Source: NCED01 sp035493955
GTDB taxonomy: Bacteria > Pseudomonadota > Alphaproteobacteria > Caulobacterales > Caulobacteraceae
Length of the DNA stretch: 64,000 nucleotides
Reading direction: 5' to 3'
Assembly (NCBI GenBank): GCA_035493955.1
Contig: DATJHI010000003.1
Location: 1 to 64,000 of the forward strand
The notes beneath the pieces are model-generated. The model searched no databases. It was not told where the DNA came from and saw only the letters and a list, made by a program, of their open reading frames with translations. A program made the position numbers and the translations under genes. Below, piece by piece: positions 12,871 to 20,855 of this stretch (positions are counted from its first letter, which is position 1; every line of letters starts with the position of its first letter).

Positions 12871-12935
12871 GATTCCGCTCTTAATGCTTAGAATCGATCA
12901 CGTCTTGTGGTTTTGGATCGATAGAATCCAAAACC
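12871..12935 (+). repeat. Inverted repeat and GANTC cluster between gltB and gltD
   Basis: GGTTTTGGAT (12909-12918) and ATCCAAAACC (12926-12935) form a perfect 10-bp stem with a 7-base loop. Three GANTC sites, the target of the CcrM methylase in Caulobacterales, lie at 12871-12875, 12891-12895 and 12924-12928. The last is inside the repeat. This looks like a REP-type element or a post-transcriptional control point separating the two subunit genes. Confidence 0.65.
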
Positions 12936-12963
12936 ATGCTGATCTAGGAAGGCTGGAACACTG

Positions 12964-14415
12964 ATGGGAAAGCCCACTGGCTTCCTGGAAATCGAACGCC
13001 GCGACCGGGCCTATGACCCACCCGAAGCGCGGCTGAAGACCTGGAACGAGTTCGTCATCCCCTTGGCGCAGGCCGACGCCAAGGACCAGGCGGCGCGCTG
13101 CATGGATTGCGGCATCCCGTTCTGTCACCAGGGCTGCCCGGTCAACAACCTGATCCCCGACTGGAACAACCTGGTCTATCGCGGCCAGTGGAAGACCGCG
13201 TCGGAGAGCCTGCACTCGACCAACAACTTCCCGGAGTTCACCGGGCGGGTGTGTCCGGCGCCGTGCGAGGCGTCCTGCACCCTCAACATCCAGGACGCGC
13301 CGGTCACCATCAAGACCATCGAATGCGCCATCGTCGATCGCGGATGGGAGGAGGGCTGGATCCGGCCCGAGCCTTCGCCCCGCGGCACCGGCCGGCGCGT
13401 GGCCGTGGTGGGCTCAGGCCCCGCCGGTCTCGCCTGCGCCCAGCAACTGGCGCGGGTCGGCCACTCGGTCACCGTGTTCGAGAAGAGCGACCGCCCCGGC
13501 GGCCTGCTCCGCTATGGCATCCCCGACTTCAAGATGGAAAAGCACCTGATCGACCGGCGCGTCCGCCAGATGGAGGCGGAGGGGGTGATCTTCCGCACCG
13601 GCATCGAGGTCGGCGCGACGGTGACGGTGCAACGCCTGCTCGACGACTACGACGCCCTGGTCATGTCAGGCGGGGCCGAACATCCCCGCGACCTCGACCT
13701 GCCCGAACGCCATCTGGACGGCATCCATTTCGCCATGGACTTCCTGCCGCAGCAAAACAGGCGCGTGGCCGGCGACGACGAGGCGCGGGCGGCGCCGAAC
13801 GGGACCATCTCCGCCAAGGGCAAGCACGTGGTGGTGATCGGCGGCGGCGACACCGGTTCGGACTGCATCGGCACCTCCAACCGTCAGGGGGCCCTGTCGG
13901 TGACCCAACTGGAAATCCTGCCCCAGCCGCCGGTCCGGGAGAACAAGGCCCTGACCTGGCCCGACTGGCCGCTGAAGCTGCGCACCTCGTCCTCGCAGGC
14001 CGAGGGCTGCGAGCGCGATTTCGCCGTCCTGACCAAGCGCGCCGTCGGCCAGGACGGCGCGGTCCGGGCGCTGGAATGCGTTCGGGTGGAGTGGGTCAAG
14101 GGCGACGACGGCCGCATGCAGATGCAGGAGGTCGCGGGCAGCAACTTCGAGCTGAAGGCCGACCTCGTCCTGTTGGCCATGGGCTTCCTCGGCCCCCACC
14201 ATCCCGGCATGGTCGAGCAGGCCGGCGTGGCCCTGGACGCCCGCAGCAACGTCAAGGCCAACGAGATCGACTACCGCACCACCGCCACCCGCATCTTTTC
14301 CTGCGGCGACATGCGGCGCGGCCAGTCCCTGGTAGTCTGGGCCATCCGGGAGGGCCGCCAGTGCGCCCGCGCGGTGGATGAGTTCCTGATGGGGCGCAGC
14401 GACCTGCCGCGCTGA
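12964..14415 (+). CDS. gltD: Glutamate synthase small subunit (NADPH-binding)
   Basis: A 483-residue beta subunit. The N-terminal region carries the cysteines for two 4Fe-4S clusters (CMDCGIPFC, QGCPVNN, CPAPCEASC). An FAD Rossmann fold follows (VAVVGSGPAGLACAQ, about 140-155), then the NADPH fold (HVVVIGGGDTGSDCIG, about 290) and the closing GDMRRGQSLVVWA motif. It passes electrons from NADPH to GltB. The length and the pairing with gltB are standard. Confidence 0.97.
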   Translation: MGKPTGFLEIERRDRAYDPPEARLKTWNEFVIPLAQADAKDQAARCMDCGIPFCHQGCPVNNLIPDWNNLVYRGQWKTASESLHSTNNFPEFTGRVCPAPCEASCTLNIQDAPVTIKTIECAIVDRGWEEGWIRPEPSPRGTGRRVAVVGSGPAGLACAQQLARVGHSVTVFEKSDRPGGLLRYGIPDFKMEKHLIDRRVRQMEAEGVIFRTGIEVGATVTVQRLLDDYDALVMSGGAEHPRDLDLPERHLDGIHFAMDFLPQQNRRVAGDDEARAAPNGTISAKGKHVVVIGGGDTGSDCIGTSNRQGALSVTQLEILPQPPVRENKALTWPDWPLKLRTSSSQAEGCERDFAVLTKRAVGQDGAVRALECVRVEWVKGDDGRMQMQEVAGSNFELKADLVLLAMGFLGPHHPGMVEQAGVALDARSNVKANEIDYRTTATRIFSCGDMRRGQSLVVWAIREGRQCARAVDEFLMGRSDLPR

Positions 14416-14428
14416 GCGCGTCAGAAAG

Positions 14429-14466
14429 CCCGAGCGGCTTCGCCGACCTTCGGTTCGCCGCTCGGG
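14429..14466 (+). terminator. Hairpin terminator after gltD
   Basis: CCCGAGCGGC (14429-14438) pairs perfectly with GCCGCTCGGG (14457-14466), 14 bases after the gltD stop. There is no clear T run, so it may stabilise the 3' end or work with Rho. Confidence 0.6.
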
Positions 14467-14493
14467 GCCGCTCCTTGATGTGAGGAGTACCAG

Positions 14494-14892
14494 ATGAGCG
14501 ACGACCGCTTCGAGCGCGGCAAGGCCCTGCTGTCCCGGATGCACGGCGCCCGGGGCGAGGCGGCGATGGAGGCCTTGGCCGACCTCGCTCCGGACCTCGC
14601 CCGCCTGGTGGCCGAGCACGCCTTCGCCGACCTCTACGCCAGGCCGGGCCTGGACCTGAAGACCCGCCAGTTCGCCACCGTCGCCGCACTGATCGCCATG
14701 GGCGACAGCCAGCCCCAGCTGGAAGTGCACATGAACGCGGCCATGCGTCTGGGCTGGACCCAAGGAGAGCTGGTGGAGCTGATCCTGCAGATGTCCGCCT
14801 ACGCCGGCTTTCCTGCCGCCATGAAGGCGGTCAGCGCCTTGCGCGCCGCGCTGGCGATGCGCGCGGAGGACGAGGGTGGGGTGAAAGGCTAG
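14494..14892 (+). CDS. Carboxymuconolactone decarboxylase (CMD) family protein
   Basis: A 132-residue all-helical protein of CMD/PcaC size. A good ribosome site (GAGGAG) lies 9 bases before the ATG. The core LKTRQFATVAALIAMG, then LEVHMNAAMRLGWT with a conserved His, matches the gamma-carboxymuconolactone decarboxylase pattern. The CxxC of AhpD peroxidases is absent, so a peroxidase role is unlikely. No other protocatechuate-pathway gene is adjacent, so the substrate is unknown. Confidence 0.8.
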   Translation: MSDDRFERGKALLSRMHGARGEAAMEALADLAPDLARLVAEHAFADLYARPGLDLKTRQFATVAALIAMGDSQPQLEVHMNAAMRLGWTQGELVELILQMSAYAGFPAAMKAVSALRAALAMRAEDEGGVKG

Positions 14893-14948
14893 CGCCGCTC
14901 CGACCCTGGGGTTAAGCCTCGCGGACCACAAGTTCAGAGGGCTTTTCC

Positions 14949-15437
14949 ATGACTCGGCTTTTTCCGGCGGCTTTGGTCCTGTCTGCGGCGCTGGCCGTCT
15001 TCGGGCCGAATTCGGCCAGTGCGCAGGAGGTGCGCAGCCTGGACGGAGCGGCGCCGGCGGCGGCGAGTATCGACGCCTTCAGGGGCCTCGCCGGCTCCTG
15101 GGTTGGACCGGCCGGGGCGGCGGCCTTTTCCGCGCCGACCAATGGTCAGATCGTCGGCTATCTGATGCTGGCCCAGGTGGAGGAACTGTGGATTCTGCGT
15201 CAGGAGGGTCCGACCGTGACCCTGCGCCAGAAGATCTTCGGGGCCGATCTGGCCGAACGCGAAGACAAGGACAAGTTCGAGGTGCGGCCCCTGGTCGGCC
15301 TCGACGCCGGTCACCTCTATATGGAGAACACCACCTTCGAGCCGGCGGGCGACAGCCTGACCATCGTCGCCCGCTTTCCGGGCCAGAACGGCGCGGCGCC
15401 CCACTTCCTGCGGATCGAACTCAAGCGCGCCAAATAG
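14949..15437 (+). CDS. Secreted DUF6265-like protein
   Basis: A 162-residue protein with a clear signal peptide ending near SASAQ (about residue 26). The mature domain opens with the LAGSWVG motif typical of small lipocalin-like DUF6265 proteins and continues as beta strands, with no cysteines and no catalytic pattern. Likely periplasmic. It stands alone between the CMD gene and the duplicated pair. Family assignment rests on the opening motif and size only. Confidence 0.65.
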   Translation: MTRLFPAALVLSAALAVFGPNSASAQEVRSLDGAAPAAASIDAFRGLAGSWVGPAGAAAFSAPTNGQIVGYLMLAQVEELWILRQEGPTVTLRQKIFGADLAEREDKDKFEVRPLVGLDAGHLYMENTTFEPAGDSLTIVARFPGQNGAAPHFLRIELKRAK

Positions 15438-15771
15438 GGCAGGCCCGCATCCCGGGGCGCCGGTGAAACAGTCGGCGGCTCCTTCGGCTGAAGACTGTGA
15501 ACCGCCGCGCCTGATCCATGGGCCTTTGCTCGTCGCCAGGGCTGGCCCGGAGAGCGTCGCAGCCGACCCCTTGTCCGATCGTAGACAAGTCGCCAGTCTC
15601 GGTCGGTCCTCGTCGTCGAGCCAAAGGACATGGCGGCAAAGGCGCCTAGGGCCGCGGAGCCTCTTTTCTTTGCTACAGAATGATACAGAATGCTAAAAAG
15701 CGGCTTGGCCGGGGGGCGGATAGGGGCTTCAGGTCCTCGGGTTTGCGCAAAACAACATACAGGGAGGGACC
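15438..15771. other. 334-bp gap without a gene
   Basis: No coding frame with family resemblance was seen. The only marked features are two copies of TACAGAATG (15674-15682 and 15684-15692), spaced 10 bp and so on the same helix face. They lie about 80 bases before the ATG of the next gene, and the AT-poor surroundings make them stand out. They may be a regulator site or lie near the promoter. The ribosome site AGGGAGGG precedes 15772. Confidence 0.5.
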
Positions 15772-16938
15772 ATGAGGTTCAGGACGAACTATCTCCTGCT
15801 GGGCGCGGCCATGGCGGCGCTCCTCGTGCCCGTCGTTGGCGGCCACGCCGCCACCCCGGCCCCGGCGTGGCCGACGAAGTGGCCGTCCTCCGTGGCCGAA
15901 AACACCCGGTTGCAGGATGAGCTGGTCAAGACCGACTACACCGCGGAAGAAAAGCGCAACATCCTGACCATCCTCAACGAGGAGAGTGACGAAGCGCGCG
16001 CCGCGTGGCTGAAGAATCCGAAGCGCGCCCCGCACGAAGGCTTCCCCGGCCTCGACAAGTATTACGGCGCCAAGGGCTACGACGAAGCCACCTCGATCCC
16101 GGATCGCAAGGACCGGATCCTCGACATCCTGGCCAAGGACAATCGCGTATTCGGCGTCTACACGATTTCGGGCCATCACCAGGGCATGATGTGGGGCTGG
16201 AAGGGCGACGGCAAACCGGTCGAGATCCTCGCCTTCTTCTACCGGACCTTCGACCCGCAGGGGCGGACGATCGAGAACTACTTCCACACCGAGGAATTGC
16301 AGCTCTATGTCGCCCTTGGCGGCAAGACGGCATTCCCCAAGGACGGCCTCGCAGCACAGGTCGCCGAAGCGCCCAAGCCGGGCACGCCGGTCACGGAGCG
16401 GGCCCGGCCTGCGCCGCCGCCCCCATTGCCGACGACATGGCCCCCGACGAAGTGGCCCTCGGGGACCTTGAGCCCCAAGCTGATCAAATGGCTGAGCGAG
16501 GCCCACTGGACCGAAGAAGAAAAGCCGGTTCTGTGGAGGGCGCTGGCGGCGAACGAATTCGTGGCTCCCGACTACAACAGTCCACAGGATTTCACGGTCA
16601 CGCCGTTCTGCGGGATTTCCTGTCCGAAGGGTCGTCGGGGCTTTGATTACATAGACTACCTGGCGGGCTCCCACGCCTATAACGGCGCCCGTTCCGTGCG
16701 TGACCGCTTTGTCGAAACCGACGACATCATCGTCAAGGGCAAGCGCGTCATCAAGGTGTTCCACGGGTACGGCCATCAGACCGGATACCTGTACGGCTTT
16801 CCGGGCGACGGTCATTTCGTTGAATGGAAGGAAATCGGCTCGGGCAACAGCGGCGCGGGTCTGAGAGCCGAAGAGCTTCAGTTCTATGTGTCCATGGGAG
16901 GAAAACTGCAATTCCCGGGCAAGCCGCCAGTCCCTTGA
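15772..16938 (+). CDS. Secreted protein with two NTF2/SnoaL-like domains (copy A)
   Basis: A 388-residue protein with a signal peptide ending about GGHAA (residue 26). The first domain (about 75-195) has DRKDRILDILAKDNRV, then GHHQGMMWGWKGDGKPVEI and ENYFHTEEL. A proline-rich linker follows (about 205-225, RPAPPPPLP), then a second diverged domain (about 225-388) with VRDRFVETDD, GHQTGYLYGFPGDGHFVE and AEELQFYVSMGG. The order 'phase-dependent strand, GxHxG, GDGKPVE, E-W/Y-F' recalls SnoaL/ester-cyclase-like NTF2 folds. The usual catalytic Asp/His set cannot be assigned. Exported, function unknown. The next gene is a tandem copy. Confidence 0.7.
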   Translation: MRFRTNYLLLGAAMAALLVPVVGGHAATPAPAWPTKWPSSVAENTRLQDELVKTDYTAEEKRNILTILNEESDEARAAWLKNPKRAPHEGFPGLDKYYGAKGYDEATSIPDRKDRILDILAKDNRVFGVYTISGHHQGMMWGWKGDGKPVEILAFFYRTFDPQGRTIENYFHTEELQLYVALGGKTAFPKDGLAAQVAEAPKPGTPVTERARPAPPPPLPTTWPPTKWPSGTLSPKLIKWLSEAHWTEEEKPVLWRALAANEFVAPDYNSPQDFTVTPFCGISCPKGRRGFDYIDYLAGSHAYNGARSVRDRFVETDDIIVKGKRVIKVFHGYGHQTGYLYGFPGDGHFVEWKEIGSGNSGAGLRAEELQFYVSMGGKLQFPGKPPVP

Positions 16939-17035
16939 AGGCGGCGTAACCGCAAGCCGCGGGCCGGCCGGCGAGTCCGAGCCCGCGAGTTTGCACATAA
17001 AAACAACAATATAAAATCGCCACTAGGTGAGGGCC

Positions 17036-18196
17036 ATGAAGCTCGGGACCAAATATCTCCTACAGGGCGCCGTCGTCGCGACCCTGCTCTTGTCCGTCGT
17101 TGGCGGCCACGCCGCCACCCCGGCCCCGGCGTGGCCGACGAAATGGCCGTCCTCCGTGGCCGAAAACACCCGGTTGCAGGATGAGCTGGTCAAGACCGAC
17201 TACACCGCGGAAGAAAAGCGCAACATCCTGACCATCCTCAACGAGGAAAGTGACGAAGCGCGCGCCGCGTGGCTGAAGGATCCGAAACGCGCGCCGCACG
17301 AGGGCTTCCCCGGCCTCGACAAGTATTACGGCGCCAAGGGCTACGACGAAGCGACCTCGATCCCGGATCGCAAGGACCGGATCCTCGACATCCTGGCCAA
17401 GGACAATCGCGTGTTCGGCGCCTATGTCATCTCGGGTCATCATCAGGGGACGATGTGGGGCTGGAAGGGCGACGGCAAGCCGGTCGAAATCCTCGCCTTC
17501 TTCTACCGGACTTTCGACCCGCAGGGGCGGACGATCGAGAACTACTTCCATACCGAGGAATTGCAGCTCTATGTCGCCCTTGGCGGCAAGGCGGAATTCC
17601 CCAAGGACGGCATCGCCGCGCAGATCGCCGAAGCGCCCAAGCCGGGCGCGCCGACGCCGCCGCGCACGCCTCCGGCGCCGCTGCCGGCCTTGACGAGCTG
17701 GCCGCCGACTCCCTGGCCTGAGGGGGTCATAAGTCCCAAGCTGAAAAAATGGCTCGCCGAGGCCCACTGGACCGAAGAAGAAAAGCAGAACCTGTGGAAG
17801 GCCCTACACGCCAATACGTTCGTGGCCGGGGACTACAACACCCCCCAGGACTTCACGGTCGCTCCATTTTGCGGGATTACCTGCACCAGGCGTCGCGGCT
17901 TTGATTACCTCGACTATCTCTCGGGCATCCACGGCTACAATGCGGCCCGCTCGGTGCGGGACCGCTTCGTCGAAACCGACGACGTCATCGCCAAGGGCAG
18001 CCGCGTGATCCGGGTGTTCAAGGGGCACGGCCACCAGACGGGATATTTCTATGGCTTCCCGGGCGACGGCCACGCCCTCGAATTCATCGAAATCGGCACC
18101 GGAAACGCCGGCGTCGGCGGCAGAGCCGAAGAGCTTCAGCTCTTTGTGGCTATGGGTGGAAAGCTGCAATTCCCCGGCAAACCGCCCGTTCCTTAG
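17036..18196 (+). CDS. Secreted protein with two NTF2/SnoaL-like domains (copy B)
   Basis: A 386-residue paralogue of the preceding gene. ATG 17036 is preferred over GTG 17027 because the ribosome site AGGTGAGG lies just before it. Signal peptide, two-domain layout and proline linker match copy A. The first-domain DNA is nearly identical to copy A, with about two dozen scattered differences over about 530 bp. The signal-peptide start, linker and second domain are clearly more diverged. The 97-base spacer contains an A-rich stretch (about 16996-17018) that could be its own promoter. Function unknown. Confidence 0.72.
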   Translation: MKLGTKYLLQGAVVATLLLSVVGGHAATPAPAWPTKWPSSVAENTRLQDELVKTDYTAEEKRNILTILNEESDEARAAWLKDPKRAPHEGFPGLDKYYGAKGYDEATSIPDRKDRILDILAKDNRVFGAYVISGHHQGTMWGWKGDGKPVEILAFFYRTFDPQGRTIENYFHTEELQLYVALGGKAEFPKDGIAAQIAEAPKPGAPTPPRTPPAPLPALTSWPPTPWPEGVISPKLKKWLAEAHWTEEEKQNLWKALHANTFVAGDYNTPQDFTVAPFCGITCTRRRGFDYLDYLSGIHGYNAARSVRDRFVETDDVIAKGSRVIRVFKGHGHQTGYFYGFPGDGHALEFIEIGTGNAGVGGRAEELQLFVAMGGKLQFPGKPPVP

Positions 18197-18211
18197 GGCG
18201 GTGCGACTAAC

Positions 18212-18245
18212 GAAAGGACCTTGCGGGAGATCGCAGGGCCCTTTC
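18212..18245. terminator. Bidirectional hairpin between convergent genes
   Basis: Arms 18212-18225 and 18232-18245 pair over 14 positions with one mismatch and one wobble around a six-base loop. It lies between the stop of copy B (18196) and the stop of the minus-strand oxidoreductase (18277). GAAAGG/CCTTTC ends give short A and T runs on both sides. Confidence 0.7.
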
Positions 18246-18276
18246 ATCGCCCAGCGATGAGGCCGGCCGTGGCCAG

Positions 18277-19296
18277 CTACTTCACCGTCTCCATCCTCCC
18301 CGACCGCGCCGAGGCGATAATGGCGTCCGTCGCCGCCACGCCCTGGATCATCTGGTCGTAGGGGACGGGGTAGGGAACGCCGTCGGTCGCGGCGACGGCG
18401 AAGGCGTCGAGCTCGGCGCGGTTGACGTCGAACTCCGGCACGTCGATCCACTCGGCCTCGCCCTTCACCGGCTGAATCATATAGCTGCCGAACAGGCCTG
18501 CCCGGCGCTGGTGCGAGGATTGGCCGGCCACGTGGGTTGCGCCGCCCAGCCGGGCCATGGCTTTTGATCCGTATGCGGCGAAACGGAAGGCTCCCGCGGT
18601 GGCCGTCATGGTCCCAATGTAGGCCGACATGCCGGCCTTCAGGCGCAGCAGGATGGACGTGGTGTCGTCGTTCTGCACCGGCGCGGCCCGGTGCAGGCTC
18701 TGGCAAAACACCTGATCGATCTCGCCCGCCAGGTCGATGAAGCCGTCGACGGCGTGAACGCCCATGGGGAACAGGCCCCCGCACGGCGCCTCCTCAGCCT
18801 GGGCGCGCCAGGCCTTTTGCGTCATCGACAGGGCGTTGGGCCCGCCGAGGGTGCATTCCATGTGCAGGATGGTTCCGAGTTCCCCTGACTGCAGCCGGCG
18901 CTTCAGGTCGATCCATGAGGGATGGAAGCGGCGGTTGTAGCCCAGGGCCAGGGTCAGGCCGGCCTTCTCCATGACGCCCACGGCTTCCTCCGCCTCGGCC
19001 TTGCTCATGGTGAAGGGCTTTTCGCAGAAGACGTGCTTGCCGGCCCGGGCCGCGGCGACGATCTGGTCTCGATGCCCCGAGGGCGGGGTGGCCAGGACCA
19101 CGGCGTGGATGTCCGGGTCGGCCAGCAGATCGGCGTAGGTTTCCAGCCTGAGGTTGTGAGCTTCGGCGAACAGCCGGTCCTTGTCCGAGCGCGTGCGGGT
19201 GGCCGCGGCGGTGAAGCGGATCAACTCGCCGCCCTGGACCGCGTCCACCAGGGTTCCCCCCCACCAGCCCAGCCCGACGATGGCGGCGTTCAGCAT
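18277..19296 (-). CDS. Gfo/Idh/MocA-family NAD(P)-dependent oxidoreductase
   Basis: A 339-residue enzyme. The ATG at 19296 begins MLNAAIVGLGWWGGTL, the dinucleotide-binding motif at the very N-terminus as expected for the family. The frame extends to 19449 without such support. EKPFTMSKAEAEE (Lys about 98) is the family catalytic-region motif. The C-terminal alpha/beta domain carries GGLFPMGVHAVD, with the conserved His. It would oxidise or reduce a sugar, inositol or similar hydroxy compound, but the substrate cannot be inferred. No sugar transporter is adjacent. Confidence 0.88.
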   Translation of the reverse strand: MLNAAIVGLGWWGGTLVDAVQGGELIRFTAAATRTRSDKDRLFAEAHNLRLETYADLLADPDIHAVVLATPPSGHRDQIVAAARAGKHVFCEKPFTMSKAEAEEAVGVMEKAGLTLALGYNRRFHPSWIDLKRRLQSGELGTILHMECTLGGPNALSMTQKAWRAQAEEAPCGGLFPMGVHAVDGFIDLAGEIDQVFCQSLHRAAPVQNDDTTSILLRLKAGMSAYIGTMTATAGAFRFAAYGSKAMARLGGATHVAGQSSHQRRAGLFGSYMIQPVKGEAEWIDVPEFDVNRAELDAFAVAATDGVPYPVPYDQMIQGVAATDAIIASARSGRMETVK

Positions 19297-19447
19297 TCGA
19301 CTTGTCCCGGCGGCTCGATTTGACGCCAGGGCACGGTAGTCCGACTTCGCCGACAGGATTGTACAAATGTTTGCGCGCGCCGCCCCTGGCCCGGCCGACG
19401 GCGCCGGGCCACTATGACGTCTGCGCCGACAGGGGATTTCGCAGACC

Positions 19448-19861
19448 ATGGACGACCACGACCGCGCCGATCCCGACCTTCCGCCTCAGGGCGAGCCGGT
19501 GATCCGGACCATCGCCATGCCCAGCGACACCAATCCCGAGGGCGACATCTTCGGCGGCTGGCTGGTGTCGCAGATGGACCTGGCGGGCGCCACGGTCGCC
19601 TTCCGCCTGGCCAAGGGACGCTGCGCCACCGTGGCCGTCGACGGCATGACCTTCCTCCGCCCGGTGTCCGTAGGCGACGAGGTCAGCCTCTACGGTCGGG
19701 CAATCAAGGTCGGGCGCACCTCGGTGCAGGTGATGGTCGAGGCCTGGCGTCGCCGCCGCGACGGGGAGGCCTCTAATCGGGTGACGGTGGGCGCCTTCAC
19801 CTATGTGGCGATCGGCCAGGATCGCCGCCCCCGCCCGATCAGTCCGGCGGTCGGGGGATAA
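19448..19861 (+). CDS. Acyl-CoA thioesterase, YciA-type hotdog
   Basis: A 137-residue single hotdog domain. The signature DTNPEGDIFGGWLVSQMDLA (about 26-45) contains the catalytic Asp of the YciA/acyl-CoA hydrolase family. It hydrolyses short to medium acyl-CoA in the cytoplasm. The length fits YciA. It is transcribed divergently from the oxidoreductase, starting 151 bases away. Confidence 0.88.
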   Translation: MDDHDRADPDLPPQGEPVIRTIAMPSDTNPEGDIFGGWLVSQMDLAGATVAFRLAKGRCATVAVDGMTFLRPVSVGDEVSLYGRAIKVGRTSVQVMVEAWRRRRDGEASNRVTVGAFTYVAIGQDRRPRPISPAVGG

Positions 19862-19987
19862 GGACCCTCCGACTTGTATCCGCCACCCGGCGCCTTAAGC
19901 TTGGCCGTAGGCGAGATGCCGTCGTTGCCTCGGCAACAGTGCATCCCAGTTCGCGTTCCCGCATTTTCAACACTGTAGAGCTCTGTT

Positions 19988-20004
19988 CCTCCCTCAAAGG
20001 GAGG
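19988..20004 (+). promoter_or_regulatory. Small hairpin in the leader of the coiled-coil protein gene
   Basis: CCTCCC (19988-19993), loop TCAAA, GGGAGG (19999-20004), perfectly paired, 35 bases before the ATG at 20039. The AGGAG ribosome site lies downstream and outside the stem. It could be the terminator of the thioesterase gene or a leader element. Confidence 0.4.
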
Positions 20005-20038
20005 CGCATCTGTGCAAACGACAAACAGGAGCCGCTAG

Positions 20039-20731
20039 ATGAAGAAACTAATCGCGCCCGCCCTCGTGGCCGTCTGCATGGCCGGCGTCGCGTTGCCCGC
20101 TGCGGCCCAGCCCTACGGCGCCCCTCGACCCGCCGCTCCGGTTCCGCCCGGCGGCGGACGTGGCCTTCAACTGGCTCAACGGGCGGACCAGTTGGAGCAG
20201 CGGATCCGGCGCGGCGTCGCCGACGGCTCGCTGGATCGCCGCGAAGCGGACCGGGCGCAGGCCGAGCTTGCCGCCGTGCGCCGCCTGCAGGCCGATCTGC
20301 TGGCCCGGGGCCGGGGGGCGTTGAGCCAGGCCGACCGCCAGCAGATCTCGGCGCGGCTCGACCAACTCGAGCGCAGCATCCGTTGGCTGCGCACCAACGA
20401 TCGTGTCGGCGCAAACCGCGACGACCGGGGCGCTTCCGACTTCCGCTATGGTTATGGCCGCGACTTCTGGAACGGGGCGCCCCAGACCCTGGAACAGCGG
20501 GTGGACTGGCTGGAAACCCGCGTTCGCCGGGGGACCGAGAGCGGCGCCCTCACCCGTGGCGAGGCCGACCGCGCCTTCGCAATGCTGCGCGACTTCCGCC
20601 GCATGCGCGCCGATCTCTTGGCCCAGCGGGGCGGCCGCCTGACCCGGCGCGACCAGGACCGGCTGTCCGATCGGCTGAACGCCATCTCGCAGCAGATCCG
20701 CTGGTTGCAGACCAACAATCGGCGCGACTGA
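20039..20731 (+). CDS. Periplasmic coiled-coil repeat protein, function unknown
   Basis: A 230-residue protein. The signal peptide (MKKLIAPALVAVCMAGVALP) ends at about PAAAQ. The mature protein holds two copies of a ~75-residue helical unit (about 45-120 and 150-228). Each runs: LEQR..RRG, a short GSLDRREADRA or GALTRGEADRA turn, RRLQADLLARG or RRMRADLLAQR, then DQLERSIRWLRTN or NAISQQIRWLQTN. High Arg/Gln/Leu content predicts helical hairpins or a coiled coil. No cysteines or catalytic motif are seen. Possibly an envelope structural or sensor protein. Confidence 0.7.
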   Translation: MKKLIAPALVAVCMAGVALPAAAQPYGAPRPAAPVPPGGGRGLQLAQRADQLEQRIRRGVADGSLDRREADRAQAELAAVRRLQADLLARGRGALSQADRQQISARLDQLERSIRWLRTNDRVGANRDDRGASDFRYGYGRDFWNGAPQTLEQRVDWLETRVRRGTESGALTRGEADRAFAMLRDFRRMRADLLAQRGGRLTRRDQDRLSDRLNAISQQIRWLQTNNRRD

Positions 20732-20746
20732 TCCCCTGTCCGCTCG

Positions 20747-20773
20747 GCCCTGCAGCATGGATTGCTGCAGGGC
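20747..20773 (+). terminator. Hairpin after the coiled-coil protein gene
   Basis: GCCCTGCAGC (20747-20756) and GCTGCAGGGC (20764-20773) form a perfect 10-bp stem with a 7-base loop, 15 bases after the stop codon. There is no T run. Confidence 0.6.
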
Positions 20774-20855
20774 TGACGCGGTGGAGTTGCCCTGTCCCCC
20801 CGCCAGGTCCAAGTTGCGCTGGAGCCGCACAAGCGAGCCTTTGGGGAGGTCTCCG

